A stretch of DNA of 64,000 nt, from the NCBI GenBank assembly GCA_019426215.1, contig CM033392.1:51883149-51947148 (forward strand), in the 5' to 3' direction. This stretch comes from Buddleja alternifolia. Taxonomy: Eukaryota; Streptophyta; Magnoliopsida; Lamiales; Scrophulariaceae. The position numbers and the translations under genes are program-made. Position 1 is the stretch's first letter; each line of letters opens with the position of its first letter. Positions 24,025-36,778 of the stretch are shown here, piece after piece. Under the pieces are notes generated by a model. It had not been told where the DNA came from and searched no databases. It was given only the letters and a program-made list of their open reading frames with translations.

Positions 24025-24345
24025 GTATCTATTCAGAATATATAAACAGGGATGAAGCCAGAACCTTTGGTGTTAGACATGGCAATATAGATTGCAAAAA
24101 TAGAAATGTTTCGTATGCTCATGTTCCGTATACGTTCATGACCTAATGACTCAGATAGATTGCACAAATAATCTTGTTAAAACTGCACATAAAATTCTTC
24201 TAATCTTGTGTACATTTGCCAACAGACGATTTGAAACGATCATTAGAATTCAAAACGCCGTGGAAACATTAACTATATATCCCATGCTCATTTTTTTATA
24301 ACTCCTTACAAAAACTCAAGCATCTTATAATTATAACTTGCAGGC

Positions 24346-27300
24346 ATGGATTTCATGGAAACGAAACGACGCAGCAACGTCTCTAGGAAAATTCTTGTGG
24401 CTGCTGCCTTAACCGCGCTTTTTATTTTCGTGCTTAAGAGATCACCCAGCACTAGTACTTCTATCAAGGTAAATTCTCTAGGAAAAAGTCCCTTGTTCGT
24501 ATTTCTAACTTTTTGATTCATCATTTGTTGCCTTTTTCAGTTTTCTCAGCACGAGGCGGGCGTAACGCATGTCCTAGTGACGGGCGGTGCGGGATACATT
24601 GGTTCTCATGCTGTTCTTCGGCTTCTGAGGGATTCATATCGTGTAACTATCGTGGTATGTCCTTTACTGTACGTAAATTACATAAAATCCCCAAACTTAA
24701 GGGACTAAAATGAAAATATTTTCAATGCTCATATCCATAACCTGAGCAGTTGAGTTAGGACCAGGGACGTATTCAGGATATGACTCTTGAGGGGGTCGAC
24801 TCACCTTTGACAATATTTTATACGTTGGAATTTATTCTAGTCTTAATAGATAAGTACTATAATAAATATCATAAAAGTAAAATTAAATTTCAATAAAAAT
24901 ATAGTAGGTTTCGAAATATATATAAGCAATCTTTTGAAAAAAAAAATATCGAAGTTCTTTGAGAACCTATTATCGTATGATTGAATAAGTAAATATACAT
25001 AAAAATACATTAAACTCTATCCAAATTTAATTGTTCATATGAATATTCATTATATTGATATTATTATCATATGATTCCATAATTGAACTTAATATTTAAT
25101 TTATTAGTGATAGAGTTTTTTCTCAATATTTTTCATGTTACCTAATTTTCTATTACATTTTATTTGAAGTTAGTGAGTTTGTCAATTTTATTCGTAGATA
25201 CAAAGAATTAGTTAAAATGATAGTGATAAGTGCTTTATTCATCTCAAATCAATTTACAATTAAGTAAACAAGAAAATAATACTAAATTAAAAAACAAAAG
25301 ATAAATCAACTGCAAATTTCAACAATAATATATTGATGATTTCTCATAAAAGTTTAAAGTAGCAACTATTAACACTAGTATAATATTTATGCATATCTAA
25401 ATAATTGATGATAGTAGGCTTTTTCTAGTTTTAAATTTGTTGATGTCTTGTATGTTTTTTTTTTTTTTTTTTATCAACAATGCTTTTTATAGTTTTTGTC
25501 AAGAATGCTTTTTATAGTTTTAAAAGGTATTTATTAATTTTAAGATCCTTTATTCATTTCTGCTGTTTTTTTAGTAATAGCTTGTTTGCCTCTTTTCCTT
25601 TTCTTTTTCAGTAGTTACTTCTTTAATTAAGAGTACATCGGTACAGCCTAAATAAAAAAGGAAAAAAATATTGGCATGGGGATGGGGCCCACAAAAATGG
25701 AACTCCTGACCTCTTTAAGCACCCACCAGTGCTGCTAAATCTAGCTTGTGTTGCAAATTAGCACCTTATTTGGGCGCGCCGGGGGGGGGGGGGGGGGCGC
25801 TTACCCAACAATGAAAATTTAAAAGGGCCGGGGGGCCAAATCCGTCCCTGGTTAGGACTTAACGGAGTTCAAACGGTTAGGAAATGTTTTTGATTAACGA
25901 ATACGAGGGATTGAAGTTAACGATGTCTGGACCATATGGACGGAATTGAGTTAATAACAAAGATAAGGGATCAAACATATATAAAAAAATTCTTTTTATT
26001 TATTAAGTTCATTACGTGTAGATAGGTAGGGAAAAAGCTTGGATTTGAGCTTTGGGGCGGGGGAAAGTGGAGGAATTTCAAATATCAAAAGTTTATAGGG
26101 CAAAAACATATTATCTCAAAGTTTAGGGGACAGGTACCCCGACTCTGTCCCTGTAGATAGGTTTGTACACGAATCAAGACGATCAGAGTAACATATTATT
26201 TTCTAGATTGCTTAAAGTATTATCGAGCTTCCGAAATTTTTGTTTGAGTTTGGTTTTATTGTTAGTCAGATTAAGCTTCAATAGAGTTGAACACGAGTCG
26301 AACTCTAGCAGTTTGATTTTTTTTACCACATTATCATTTTTACCAACCAAGTTCGCAAGTGCCAAAACTTACCGAACAAAAAAATATGTTCAAACTTAGT
26401 TTTTTATGTGAACACACCGAGCTTTTGACAATGATTCTCGAGTCGAGTATATGTTGATCTTTCTCTGTATTTTGACAGGACAACCTTTCTCGTGGGAACA
26501 TGGGAGCTGTTAAAGTACTCCAAGAACTCTATCCAGAGCCTGGCAGGCTTCAGTTCATATATGCTGATCTTGGAGATGCAGCAGCTGTATCCTTTTCAAT
26601 TTATCGATTTTACGCCCCATCCCCCGCCCCCGACCCTCGTTTCTACAAATTCTTCTTAACGTTTATTATTTAGGTAAATAAAATATTTTCAGAGAATGCG
26701 TTTGATGCTGTCATTCATTTTGCTGCTGTAGCATACGTTGGTGAAAGCACGGCAGAGCCCCTAAGGTAAAGAACACTCTTTCACTTCCAAGTTTCTAGTC
26801 CGAGCAAAAAATCACGATATATTTTCTTATACCTTTCGTTCTTTGATCCAAGCAGGTATTATCATAACATTACTTCAAACACATTGTTAATTGTGAAGGC
26901 GATGGCAGCGCATCATGTGAAAACTTTGATATATTCGAGCACTTGCGCAACGTACGGAGAGCCCGACAAGATGCCGATCACGGAAGATACTCCTCAAGTG
27001 AGTGACCAAATACGAGAATTTTCTTTCTATGGATAATTTGAATTGAGACACTAATGTAGAACTATGGACAAAGTTCAGGTACCAATAAATCCATATGGCA
27101 AAGCCAAGAAAATGGCAGAAGATATTATAATGGACTACTCAAAGACATCAGATATGGCTGTTATGATCTTAAGGTCAGTACATTCTCAGCCTCGTTGCTT
27201 AAGAAGGGACTTTGTTTTTCTACCGAGAGCGTAGTTCTTGGAAAATGAAGAACTCGATAATAAATAGGGAAAATTGTAGCTTAAGTCTCATATGACGGGT

Positions 27301-29068
27301 TCCCTTGTAATTTTTGTCCCAGTGTTTACAAACTTACCAAATTCATCCATAGGATGCAATTTTCGCATTTTTAGTCCCAACTGTTGGCAAACAGATGGTA
27401 ACCATTAGATTGGTCACTTGCTCGTGATCATTAATGAAGTTAAGGGCACCTGCATCTCACGAGCAAAATTCCATAGGCTTTCTAACAAGTTAGATCAAAT
27501 TTGCGAAAAAAAGGAAAAAAGTTGCATCATAGTTGACTAATTTTGCAAGTTTGTAAACAACGTGTTAAAAGTGCAACATACACTATCTTATGGGAACAAT
27601 ATTGCAATTTTCCCTAATAAATATAAGCATACCACGTATTCGATGCTATTACCATTAGCCCGAAAACTATAGTTGTTGACAGATACTCAAATTTTATTTC
27701 CTTGCTACACTTAGCAAGGCAAAGACCCGTACTAAACAACATGCGGACAAGAGATATCGTGCCACCATAGGCGCCGTGTGTATCAGACAATTAATCCTCG
27801 GCCAGTTATATTATCTCGTTGTTAAAGAATAATTCTGTCACACAGTAAAACGCTCTATATCATGTTGGAAATATAATTTCGTATGATCTTTTGGTTAGGT
27901 ACTTCAATGTGATTGGCTCGGACCCCGAGGGAAGACTCGGAGAAGCTCCACGCCCTGAATTGCGAGAACAAGGGAGAATATCAGGGGCTTGTTTTGATGC
28001 AGCAAGAGGAATAATTCCAGGGTTAAAGGTACACATTTATGAGATATCTTTATTTTTGTGAAATAACTTGTTGCACAACATCTGCAACTGCAACAACTTA
28101 TATGCAATTAGAGTAAATTAAACTCCCGACCTCCCGTATTTATGACGGGACATGGAGTTTTAAATGAGAGCCATAAAAATAAAAGTTATGAGTATTTTCA
28201 CACTACATATAATCTGTATAAGTAGTTGTTGAGTGTTAATAATATTTGTGTCATTACTTTTAAGTGAGGATGTTTCAAAAGAACAAAAAAAGAATCATTT
28301 TAAGAACATAGACACCCCAGCATTTCAGAATTAATTACGAATAATACATTGAGGTTGAAAAATTATCATAACTTCCTTTGTCAGTAAAAAAATATATTAC
28401 AACTTCACCCTCTATCAGTAAAAGCAAATTACAAATACACCCTGTTAATAAAAAATATTACAATTTCACCCTTTTTTTTTCGAGTTGTGAGGATTGACAG
28501 AGGGTGTCTTGGTTTTTTTACAAAACCTTAAGGACCTCATGGTATTAGACTCTATTACTCAACAAGTGAAGAAGTGTGCTTGTAATTATCTCTTCTTATT
28601 ATGACTGCAGGTAAGAGGAACTGATTATACAACACCAGATGGAACTTGTGTTAGAGACTACATTGATGTCACAGACTTAATAGATGCCCATGTCAAAGCC
28701 TTAGCCCACGCAACCCCGGGAAAAGTCGGTATCTACAACGTTGGCACGGGAAAAGGTCGATAAACTCAATCCATTTTCTAAAACCACAGAAAAAAATTCC
28801 CATTACATTGCATTTTTTTTTTCTCATTCAATTTTCAATAACAGGTAGTTCGGTGAAAGAATTCGTCCAGGCCTGCAAAAAGGCAACGGGCGTGGACATA
28901 AAGGTCGATTACCTAAGCCGAAGGCCTGGGGATTATGCTGAAGTTTATAGTGATCCTTCTAAGATTTGGAATGAACTCAAATGGAAAGCCAGATATACAA
29001 ATCTTGAAGAAAGTTTGGGTATAGCATGGAGATGGCAGAAGGCACACAGAAATGGTTACAATAACTAA
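24346..29068 (+). CDS. UXE (MUR4-like): UDP-arabinose 4-epimerase (nine coding exons)
   Basis: Coding exons: 24346-24468, 24541-24654, 26479-26586, 26674-26765, 26856-26997, 27079-27173, 27899-28028, 28611-28755 and 28845-29068, giving 390 residues. All junctions are GT/AG and in frame. Residues 16-31 form a signal anchor ([17 protein letters not shown]), as in Golgi-lumen family members. The NAD-binding TGGAGYIG is at 55-62, SST at 173-175 and the catalytic YGKAK (Y199, K203) follows. The C-terminus [15 protein letters not shown] is diagnostic of the plant UXE/MUR4 clade rather than cytosolic UDP-glucose epimerases. These enzymes interconvert UDP-xylose and UDP-arabinopyranose for pectin and arabinogalactan synthesis. 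Relatives have about 20 further N-terminal residues. The ATG at 24346 follows an acceptor (ttgcag|gc), so an upstream exon may exist that I could not find. Confidence 0.95.
24762..25850. mobile_element. Non-autonomous hAT-like transposon in epimerase intron 2
   Basis: The ends are CAGGGACG and CGTCCCTG. They are flanked by a perfect 8-base target duplication, GTTAGGAC, at 24754-24761 and 25851-25858. An 8-base duplication with CAGGG...CCCTG termini is the hAT hallmark. The 1089-base interior is AT-rich, has a poly(T) run near 25450 and a G run near 25780-25797, and carries no transposase. Confidence 0.88.
27267..27614. mobile_element. Mutator-like MITE in epimerase intron 6
   Basis: This 348-base element has termini GGGAAAATTG and CAATTTTCCC and is flanked by a perfect 9-base duplication, TAATAAATA, at 27258-27266 and 27615-27623. 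A 9-base duplication fits Mutator-like transposons. It has no coding capacity. The intron splice sites (27174 and 27898) are outside it and intact. Confidence 0.82.
28029..28610 (+). other. Epimerase intron 7
   Basis: This 582-base intron includes a direct-repeat-rich stretch near 28370-28480 in which 'attacaa..tcaccct' recurs three times. It is probably part of an old MITE, but I could not define ends. Nothing coding is seen. Confidence 0.5.
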
Positions 29069-29884
29069 TTTTGTTTTGAGTATAAGTATCAGTTCAGCAT
29101 TATTATGAGATCATCGGTTAAAAGTCGCAGCTAAAACGAATATCAATATATTGTTACTTGTAAGTATAAATTGAGTTTTAAAGTATCAACTTCGACGGTC
29201 ATGATAAACATGTTCGTTTTCTGAAATTATATTTTTTTATAACTGGATTCTAGAGCTGTGAATGCCTTTAAGATGGTTACAAAAGAAAAAGCAATGAGCC
29301 CCATTCTGCAAAATGTGGACGTCTATGTCATGACTCATGTGAAGGTGATAATAGCCCACAAACTGATGATAACAATTTTACTGCAACAACGTCGTATAAT
29401 GAGATTATAAATTAAGGAAAAATGATAAGAAATCATATCACATCAACAATTTGCATAATTTGGACGGCACAACTTAATTGACATCATTCTCACCGTTTGA
29501 TTTGATGCAAGAGATCAACTTTAGCTCAAATGGTTTGTAAGGAAACCCTACACTCTGATCCATTCGACAATCCTTATTTTATGACACAATTAAATTAAAG
29601 CTTCGTCAAGACGTTGAGTCAAGCCAAAGTTTACGTACATGGAACAAGCATAAAACAAAAGTACTCTTTCTTTTTTGTGATCTTTTAAGCATACCGAAAT
29701 CCGAGCAAATGGGCCTGAATCATTCTCAACGAGTCCATAAAAAGAGAGAACATTAGCTCAAATAAGTTGTGTTCACTTATCGCAAACGTGTTGATGCATG
29801 AGGCATAAAAAACAGAAGAAGAAAGTCTTCAACGAATCTCTTTAAAAAGCATCACATCTCAACAAAGCAATGACAAAACAAAAT
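29069..29884. other. 3' UTR of the epimerase gene and short intergenic spacer
   Basis: The first 200 bases or so are likely 3' UTR. The rest is AT-rich DNA with no gene that I recognise, up to the left arm of the fold-back element. Confidence 0.5.
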
Positions 29885-29994
29885 TAGACATTGACAAAGC
29901 CATTCGGGCCCGTGACCTCTCCAATCTAAAGATTTCCTGAACTTCACTTTTAATTCCCCTTTTCTCCGTTTCTTACAGATCATATCCCTAAAAC

Positions 29995-31806
29995 TATTAG
30001 GGATTGTGCCCTTAAAAATCCAATTATATGAAACGTTTATATTTCGTTTGTGAAATTGATCTTTATTATTTTTGTTGCAAGTTAATGAGCATTATAGAAA
30101 TCGTACTATAAGATAAACGTAGTCCAATATAATATATGATAACCCAAATAGAAGTGTTGTTCCATGAAAAGATTTGGGTTATATGTGTCATATATTATTA
30201 TAAATCGGTTGTAGTCGGTGATAAGAATGAGCGTCTTATCTGCTAAAGACTATAATATACTATATTCGATGATTTGTCTTAATCATGGGAATGGGGATTC
30301 CATATATAGTATATTCATGTAAATCAAGATTGAAACACTGAACCAGACCAATTAAGTTATTTATTTTTTGCTACTATCGAAAATAAATAATTTGAACAAC
30401 AACTCTAAATCCTATGATTGTCGTGGACTAATGCATCTAGTCTATATTACTTTGATGTATTTAGAAGTGAGGTCTTCGGTGACAATATACTTTATACATT
30501 GAGTAATTGCATGAAATGTGATTATGAAAGACATTCATAAGGAATTTACAATTTTCATGAGAGATAACAATATTCCCTTTAATGGATTTGCAATGTTCAG
30601 CTATTCTAAAACTTTGGCCAAAGTATTTCAGGTGAAGTGTCACTGAAATTAAACCAAAAATGAGTTTTCGTATGAAAAGTTGACAATGAGCAAATTAGCA
30701 ATTTTAGGATAAGAGGCGAAGAATAAAATAATAGTAGCATTGATTTTAGTTCTTCACGGATATTTCGATAGAGGAGTTGGTTGTAATATTCTGCAGTATG
30801 TGAACTCTTGAGTAATTTAATTAATTCTAGAGTGCAACAATATTTATTTAGTGGACTTAAATATTGTTAAATGGTAATCAAATATTAACATGCGATGGTA
30901 ATTCGATTTGACCCATTTGGAGTTAGAATTAATTTTTCCCTAAGGTTCCTTCGCAAGTCTCGAATAGAAACTCGATTAAATACTAAAAGGTCCATTGGAT
31001 GGATTGTTTTTTGAACTTAGATAAAAAAAGATGTGGGAAATATCTTTAGAGAAATATATTTGGATTAAAGTTATGATTTAATTTAATTTAAAGAAAAAAA
31101 TAGAAAGGCGCGCGCGTGAAGCGCCTCAGCAGATTGGAACGGGTGGCCTGGCCGCCGGGTGCCCGGGTGGCCTGGCCAGCCTTGTGCTTAGATTTTTCCT
31201 TGGCAATTGTCCCACATAGATTGAAAACCAAAGTTTTCAACCATTGAACACCTTTAGATAAAGGGTTAAATAGAAGTTCAAAACACAACAACAAAATATA
31301 TTGCAAAAGAATTTTCTAATTTTAGAAAATATATTTGCAAAGTTTATAAAATTTCTTTTTAGGAAATTTTATTTTAGTATTTAATTTTATTTTGGGAGCC
31401 CACACTCTCGGGTCTAAAGCAAGGTTTTGCGAAGAAGGCTTTGCGGTGTGAGAGCTCGGTTTCCTCCGACAAAAAGGAGGTGTTTTGTTAAGGTGCATTC
31501 CACCGGCTCGGTTCAATTTTCGGAGGAAGGTTGTATTATTTTGTTTTGTTTTAATTATTGATTTTATTTCTATAACATGCAATTAATTAATTAGTTTTAA
31601 TTAAATCGTTTAATTAGTTAGTTTTTTAATTGCTAGCTATAGTTAATCAATAATTATTAATTAAATTGTTTAATTAGTTATCCCTTGCCATAGTATGTTT
31701 GATTTAAATTTTTTTAATGTTATGCATGTATGCATTAGAGATAGATTTTTTAATATAAATTCCGCTGCGTACTTTTTGGAGTTATTTTCGAAGTAATTTC
31801 CCAACA
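29995..31806 (+). repeat. 5' LTR of the decayed long-LTR copia element
   Basis: It ends ttcccaaca, immediately before 'ag' and the primer site. Open frames on its - strand (31088-31582) are incidental. Confidence 0.93.
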
Positions 31807-32797
31807 AGTGGTATCAGAGCAGGGCTTTTGATACGTACATGTGAGACATGTAGGCATGTATGCATGTTTTAAATCTAATGATACTATGGAATATTATAGA
31901 ATTAGATTCTAGATATTAATGCTTATAACATGTAATTTTAATTATGATCAAAGCATGCTTATTTGGTTAAGATCAATATGTTTAAATTGTTTAAAGGCAT
32001 GAATACTTGTTTATAACATTAATATATTTGTGTATGTTCAACATGATTGATGTGATTTGATCAAATGTGTTATTTAAATTGTTTAAATAATATGTTGAAT
32101 ATATTATGTCAATCATATATTTAAATAGTTTGACATGATGATTGAGTGGGAGTGTTTTTCAATTTTCATGACGATAAATAGTTCAAGTGTTGGATTATTG
32201 TTCAATTAATTTTGAAAATTCTAATTTGATTAGAACTCATAATTTGTTTATTCAAGCCAATGTGGAAAAATCCACGAATTGTAAAATATTAAGTGGGAGC
32301 GAGATTCAAGAGTTGAATTCTCATGGCCTCCATTACTGATCTAATGGTATAGTGAGTGAATATTATTCCCTGAGGAGGGTATTTGCTCACGATTACAAGA
32401 TTAGATCCTTAATGGGTAGATTGAAATATGTGTAAACGAGTGTGATCACGCTGCCGTGAAGTATCTCGAATACCATATGGATTGTCTAAGTAATGGTATA
32501 CACTTGATTGAGACAACATATTAGCCTCCCTGAGGAGCTCTGTTATGTCATCCCAAAGGCTAAAGATTGAAATGGTGGGTTAATGATGTTTAGTAAGAGT
32601 TACAAGGGAAAAACATATTAACTGAGAAATGTTCTCGCCTAAACATATTATATTTTTTGATCCTGCCACCAGGAAGGAAAATGTATAAAGTTAGGTCATC
32701 ATTGCATGAACAAAATATGGTTATGTGGATTCCAATTTTGTTTGTTTGCTAAAATAATTTGACTCATAACTTGTTTGTAGATTTTTTAGTTTCATAA

Positions 32798-35700
32798 ATG
32801 GCATCCATTAGTACTCTGCAATCTATCCTTAAGGAAAATAAGCTCTTAGGACCTAACTATGCTGAGTGAAAAATGAATCTCGAGATTGTGCTCACTCATG
32901 ATGACCACAAGTTTGTTCTTAGCGAATCATGTCCTCCAATTCCTGCTACTAATGAATCACAGGCTGTTAGGGACGGTTATGAACGGTGGCATAAGGCCAA
33001 TGAGATGGCGAAATGCTATATCCTAGCATCGGTGTCTAATGTTCTCAAGCATCAGATGCAAGAGATGGTGACTGCAGCAATGATGATGCAACATCTCAAG
33101 GAGATGTTTGGTGGTCAGGATAGGACAACTAGGCATGAGCTGATGAGGAAGATTCTTACTACCAAGATGACTGAAGGAACACTAATTCAAGAGCATGTCA
33201 TGAGGATAATGGCTTACTTGAATGAACTAGAAATCCTCGGTGTGAAAATTGATAGTCAGACCCACCAGGATATGATCCTGAACTCTTTGCCAAATTCATT
33301 CACTCAGTTCGGGCTTAACTATGCCATGAATAATAAAGATTACTCATTGCCTGAATTGATGAATGAATTTCAAGTCGCAGAGGGTGTTATGAGAGCAAAA
33401 GTGAGTGTCAATTTTGCTCAGACATCTGGTACGAAAGCTAAGAAATGGAATGCTAAGAAAAAGAAAAAGGGTAAGAACAAAGTTGCTACTGTAGCAACTA
33501 ATATTCAAAAGAAAGCCAAGCCTGCAAAAGGAAAATGTTTCCACTGTGGGGAAGATGGCCATTGAAAGAGGAATTGCCCAAAATATTTAACAAGCATTCC
33601 TGCTAAATCTGGCAAAACACCTAATCAAGGTATAATGATATCTTGTTTACTTGAAACATGTTTAGTTGGAAGTCCACCAGGTTCCTGGTGTGTGGACTCA
33701 GGATCAACTAATCATATTTGCAATATGTTGCAGGGGTTTCAACTAACCAAGCAGCTAAGTGATGGTGATATGTACCTGCTAATGGGAGATAGTACAAGCG
33801 TGCTAGTAGTAGCTGTTGGCCTTGTTAGTTTATATTTTGAGAACAGAGTATTACTTTTGAAAGACTGTCTATATGTGCCTTTCATCCGTAGGAATTTGAT
33901 TTCTATTAGTTTGTTTGATGGATGATGATTTTACTGTTGTTTTTTAACAAAGTTTGTCTATTAAGCATAACAAATCGTTTATATGTAAAGGCACTAGGAA
34001 AGATGGTTTGTTTTTATTATTTCCTGATAAATACTCTGTTGGTAATTCTGAGGCTAATACATGTAAACAAATCTTACCATTGAAAAGAAAAACTCCAATG
34101 ACTAATGAAGCATATATGTGGCACTTGCGTCTAAGTCATATTAACTCTAATAGGATCCAAAGACTGGTATCTGATGGACTTATAAGTCCATTAGACCTTA
34201 AAAATCTACAAGTCTACGAATCATGTTTGGAGGGTAAAATGACCAAGAGACCTTTTAAGGGAAAAGGTAATAGAGCCACACAGTTGCTTGAATTGATTCA
34301 CATTGATGTTTGTGGACCAATGAACATTCAGGCAAGAGGAGGTTTTGAGTATTTCATAACTTTTATAGATGATTACTCAAGGTATGGATATGTATATCTA
34401 ATGAAACATAAGTCTGAAACTTTTTAAAAGTTCAAAGTGTTTAAGGCTGATGTGGAAAATCGATTAGATAAACATATCAAACCACTTAGATCAGATTGAG
34501 GTGGTGAATATCTATCCAGAGAGTTCTTGGACTTCTTAACTGCAAATGGGATTAGATCTCAACTTACTGCACTAGGCACACCCCAGCAGAATGGTGTTGC
34601 AGAAAGAAGAAATAGAACATTGATGGAAATGGTAAGATCCATGATGAGTCATGCGACTCTACCTAGTTCATTTTGGGGATATGCACTTGAAACAACTGCT
34701 TATCTACTGAACTTAGTCCCATCTAAGTCAGTTTGTAAAACACATGTGGAGTTATGGATTGGGCGAAAGCCTAAGATTAACTATCTCCGTATTTGGGGAT
34801 GTCTAGCACATGTGTTAAGGAAAGATCCTGACAAGTTAGAGTCAAGGACAGAAGTATGCTTGTTTGTAGGATATCCTATAGAGACTAGAGGTGGTCAATT
34901 TTATAGTCCTAATGATCATAAGGTATTTGTGAGTACAAATGCCAAATATCTTGAGGATGAACTATTAAGTGGCTACAAGAGTCGAAGTAAGCTTGTATTG
35001 GAAGAGATGACAGTATCAAATACTACATCTGAGCAGCCTAGTATAACTGAGAACATAGATAATACATATGATGTACCTAGTGTAACTACTGATGTGGAAC
35101 CTAGTACACATGAGCCACGTCGTAGTGGGAGGATTATCAAGCCCCCTACCAGATATCTTGAGGAAACCCTCGTGGCTGAACCTGAACTTGAATCTGATCC
35201 CCTTAAGTACAATGAAGCTCTAGTAGATATAGATGCTGATCGATGGGTCACTGCAATAAAATCTGAGTTGGAGTCAATGTACTCAAACAATGTCAGGGAA
35301 CTTGTAGAGGCGCCGGAAGGCATTAAACCCATTGGGTGTAAATGGGTCTACAAGAGAAAGAGAGGAGTGGATGGAAGGTAGAGACCTTCAAAGCAAGGCT
35401 AGTAGCGAAGTGTTATACCCAGATAAAAGGCATCAATTATGATGAAACCTTCTCGCCAGTAGCCATGTTTAAATCCATAAGGATTCTTGCAGCTCATTAT
35501 GATTATGAGATATGGCAAATGGATGTTAAGACAGCTTTCTTGAATGGAAATCTTCAAGAAGAAATCTATATGATACAACCAGATGGATTTGTAGTTGAAA
35601 ATCCGGAGTATATGGTATGCAAACTGAAGAAGTCCATTTATGAACTCAAGCAAGCGTCTAAATCATGGAACATCAGGTTCAATGAAGCTGTCAAATCTTT

Positions 35701-36750
35701 TGGATTTGAACAGTTACCTGATGAACCATGTGTGTATAAAAGATATCATGAAAAGGTTATAATGTTCTTAGTGCTTTATGTGGATGATATCCTACTCATT
35801 GGGAATGATGTGGGAACATTATCTACTGTTAAGATTTGGCTGTCCAATCAATTTGATATGAAAGACCTAAGTGAAGCCAGCTATGTTTTAGGGATCAAGA
35901 TTTTGCGAGACCGAAAGAACAAGATGCTAGTCTTATCACAAGCTGCATATATAGATAAGATATTGGCCAAGGTATAACATGGCGGATTCCAAGAAAGGGT
36001 CATTGCCTTTTAGACATGGAATCCAGCTTTCTCGAGAACAGTGTCCTAAAACACCTAAAGAGGAAGAACACATGAGAAATGTACCCTATGCTTCCGTTGT
36101 GGGTAGTCTCATGTATGCTATGCTCTGTACGAGGCCAGACGTCTGTTATGCTGTAGGAATGGTCAGTAGATATCTGTCGAACCCTGGACCAGAACATTGG
36201 GTAGCGGTGAAGCATATTCTAAAGTACTTGAGAAGGACTAGAGATTATATGCTTGTCTATCAAAGTGAGGAGTTGTTACCAATGGGTTACTCGGATTCAG
36301 ATTTTCAATCTGATCGTGATTTTAGACGTTCCACCTCGGGATATGTGTTTACTCTTGGTGGAGGAGCCATTAGTTGGAGGAGCATAAAACAATCTTACAT
36401 CGCAGACTCCACTATGGAAGCTGAATATGTGGCGGCTTCTGAAGCTGCTAAAGAATCTTATTGGCTAAGAAAGTTTCTTATGGATCTAGAGGTTGTTAGA
36501 GAAGGGCTAACACCGATCACACTCCATTGTGATAATTCTGGTGCTATAGCCAATTCTAAAGAACCAAGAAGCCATAAGCATTCGAAGCACATTGAGAGAA
36601 AGTATCACATCATTAGAGAATATGTAGATCGTTGAGAGATTGTAGTTAGCAAGATAGCCAAACTAATAATTTAGCAGATCCCTTCACTAAAACATTGGCA
36701 CAAAAGAGTTTTGACTCTTATTTAGAAGGGATGGGTATTAGATATATGGC
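32798..36750 (+). pseudogene. Copia gag-pol of the long-LTR element, inactivated
   Basis: Homology runs in order: gag from the ATG at 32798 (stop TGA in place of Trp at about 32868); open gag to the zinc knuckle CFHCGEDGH, where a Trp codon is again TGA (33563); protease VDSGSTNHICN near 33700; GAG-pre-integrase MWHLRLSH near 34120; integrase with HIDVCGP, a stop after SETF (34427) and another at SD*GG near 34499, then GTPQQNGVAERRNRT. Reverse transcriptase follows in two frames, with a frameshift at about 35380 and LYVDDILLIG near 35780. RNase H has DSDFQSDRDFRRST and a stop after EYVDR (36635). At least five stops and two frameshifts make it non-functional. Two stops lie at conserved Trp codons (TGG to TGA). 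Confidence 0.93.
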
Positions 36751-36778
36751 TAATTGGATTTGAGGGCAAGTGGAAGAT

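Noticed and set aside
31088..31582. - strand open frames of 72 and 86 residues
   Set aside because: They lie wholly inside the 5' LTR of the long-LTR copia element; a similar frame recurs in the other LTR (37883-38095).
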